Positions 62,567 to 64,000 of a stretch of DNA of 64,000 nt are shown piece by piece (within the stretch, counting starts at the first letter, position 1; each line of letters begins with the position of its first letter). The stretch is from Mytilus edulis. Taxonomy: Eukaryota; Mollusca; Bivalvia; Mytilida; Mytilidae. The notes beneath the pieces are model-generated. The model was not told the origin of the DNA, searched no databases, and worked only from the letters and a program-made list of their open reading frames with translations. Where the stretch lies: assembly GCF_963676685.1 (NCBI RefSeq), contig NC_092354.1, forward strand, positions 73,111,335-73,175,334, written 5' to 3'. A program made the translations under genes and the position numbers.

Positions 62567-64000
62567 TGGTAAGTTTATAGTGTTCATGCCTACACACATA
62601 TAATATATCCAATATAATTCACATTTATACCATATTACTGTTTCTGCATCGAATTCAAAATTGCAAAATGAATAACGGCGTACACATTTTATTCTTATAT
62701 AAAATGTAACCGTTGAAGCAACAAACGTAAAACAGTAGACAATATTATCTATGATTACACTTCTAATCGTTTTGATCGAGAAATGTACTTTTACTCTTTG
62801 TATAAATATTTACATGTTAAAAACAACATTAAACACAACTGTATTTAAATAAGCAATAGGGTTTATATATGTTTTGGGGGTAAACTGTTTACCTGCCCAG
62901 CGTTGACTGTGTCCTGAACGTTATCTTGACCAGTAAAAATGCCTATATACCGATTTGAATGCATTAGGAATTGGTTCATTTTTAAAAAAAAAACATTAAG
63001 ATTTAATCAATCATGTTATCAAATAAAAAAAACACTAGACTGTTCCAAATGTTTAACTTCTCCAGACTAACACATCAATTCTGAAATAGTGTTGTATTAT
63101 CTAAATCAACGATTAGTGAAAACTAAAAGGTCGTGTTAAAGACGCCATTTTTATCAACCAGATGTATATAGATTCTACCACTGCATCGAGTGTCATACGA
63201 TATTTATCCACTCGAGACAGTTAAATTTTAAATTTAAAACGCGAGGTTTGCCCGAGCGTTTTAAATATTTAAAATTTAAGTGTCGAGAGTGGATAAATAT
63301 CGTATTACACGAGATTTGGTGGCAGAATCTGTTTCTCTAATGATTTTCTAACATTATGCAGGCAAACTTATACCTTCTTTTCCAATGATCTGCGAAAAGA
63401 TATGTTCTTTCTATGTGACGTCATCAGGCATGGTCGCCTTTTTTCATGCCGTCACAATAGGAATTTCAGAGGAAAGCAAGAAAATTCGACGTCATAATCG
63501 GATTTTAACCAATGAAGTACTGAGATCAAACGAACCACACGTTGATTACATTTTTTTTATACAATGAGTACAGAAAGGGACAAATTGACGAAGAATTAGA
63601 TAAACTATATTCATATAATCACTGATAACTAGACGAAAAGTTGGTGTCACTAACCTTATAGTATACAACGAGACTTTTGTTATACATAGCTAGATCAAAT
63701 ATCTCTTTATTTATTCTCTGGAAATTCATTTTTGTACAAACATTTATCTTTTTTTCAACATTATTATTGAATATTTTTTACTCTTAAAAGATAACTTTGA
63801 TCCCTATCAATTGCTAAAAATAGCAACATGCCCAATATCATTGCCTTAACTTGTTTATTTCTAATTACAATCAAGTAACGTACGTTGAGACGAGTTTGGG
63901 ATATTGGTATTGAGCTATCTAGTTAGTTGAACTTAGTTTGGATGAACTAAAGCATATATGCGTGTTGACGAATGTATAACAAATTAAACAGATTCCCTGA
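62567..64000. other. Right end of window, no supported gene
   Basis: Apart from the fold-back repeat at 63150-63545 there is only AT-rich sequence. The ORF at 63385-63567 overlaps the repeat. The downstream exons of the Mutator-like gene are not recognisable here. Confidence 0.5.
63150..63545. repeat. Fold-back repeat, copy B (inverted relative to 57840)
   Basis: GATATTTATCCACTCGAGACAG and its near reverse complement around 63283-63310 bracket an inner palindrome (TTTAAATTTAAAACGC ... GCGTTTTAAATATTTAAA). The outer sequence 'gcaagaaaattcgacgtcat' matches copy A in reverse. Confidence 0.7.

Noticed and set aside
1-64000. Bacterial-type features (operons, Shine-Dalgarno sites, CRISPR, rho-independent terminators)
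   Set aside because: Intron-containing genes and retrotransposons show eukaryotic nuclear DNA. No direct-repeat/spacer array is present.

Overview
The window looks like nuclear DNA of a bivalve mollusc, most likely a marine mussel (Mytilus-type). It is AT-rich, has short exons with GT/AG introns, is crowded with the dispersed repeats I associate with mussels, and carries tyrosine-recombinase (DIRS) and BEL/Pao retrotransposons. The species call rests on pattern recognition, not on a search. No bacterial operons, rRNA genes or CRISPR arrays are visible. The gene models below are spliced by hand from splice sites and phase; none has transcript support.

Layout. (1) 2.6-8.2 kb, minus strand: a gene with three SUEL-lectin-like, phase 1-1 exons and two possible 3' ends. 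One end is a Thr/His/Asn repeat tail, the other a transmembrane (TM) exon. (2) 9.86-14.25 kb, plus strand: a decayed DIRS/Ngaro-like retrotransposon, itself broken by a SINE and by another repeat. (3) 16.9-26.9 kb, plus strand: an 11-exon gene whose phases close perfectly (491 aa). It encodes a signal peptide, two sushi/CCP domains, one TM helix, three tandem CIDE-N-like domains and a C-terminal ITIM-like tyrosine motif. (4) 31.2-57.2 kb, minus strand: a second lectin-like receptor. It has a putative signal peptide exon, a SUEL-like exon, at least five intact mini-exons of 45 or 60 nt (all phase 1-1, all ending in a Tyr-rich STEYYG-like motif), a TM exon and a tyrosine-rich tail. Its introns were inflated by a BEL/Pao element (32.9-40.7 kb) and an apparently intact DIRS element (44.8-49.4 kb). 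(5) 62.18-62.57 kb, plus strand: the 5' part of a Mutator-like transposase-domain gene with an in-frame stop.

Together, three neighbouring loci encode putative surface receptors with lectin-like or complement-like ectodomains, which suggests an innate-recognition cluster. The most unusual object is the CCP-TM-(CIDE-N)3 protein. CIDE-N domains are known from DNA-fragmentation factors and CIDE proteins, where they polymerise by charge pairing. Here they appear to form the cytoplasmic tail of a receptor, which would couple binding outside the cell to filament-type signalling inside. The second notable system is the tandem mini-exon array of the minus-strand receptor, which could make stalks of variable length and sequence by exon skipping.
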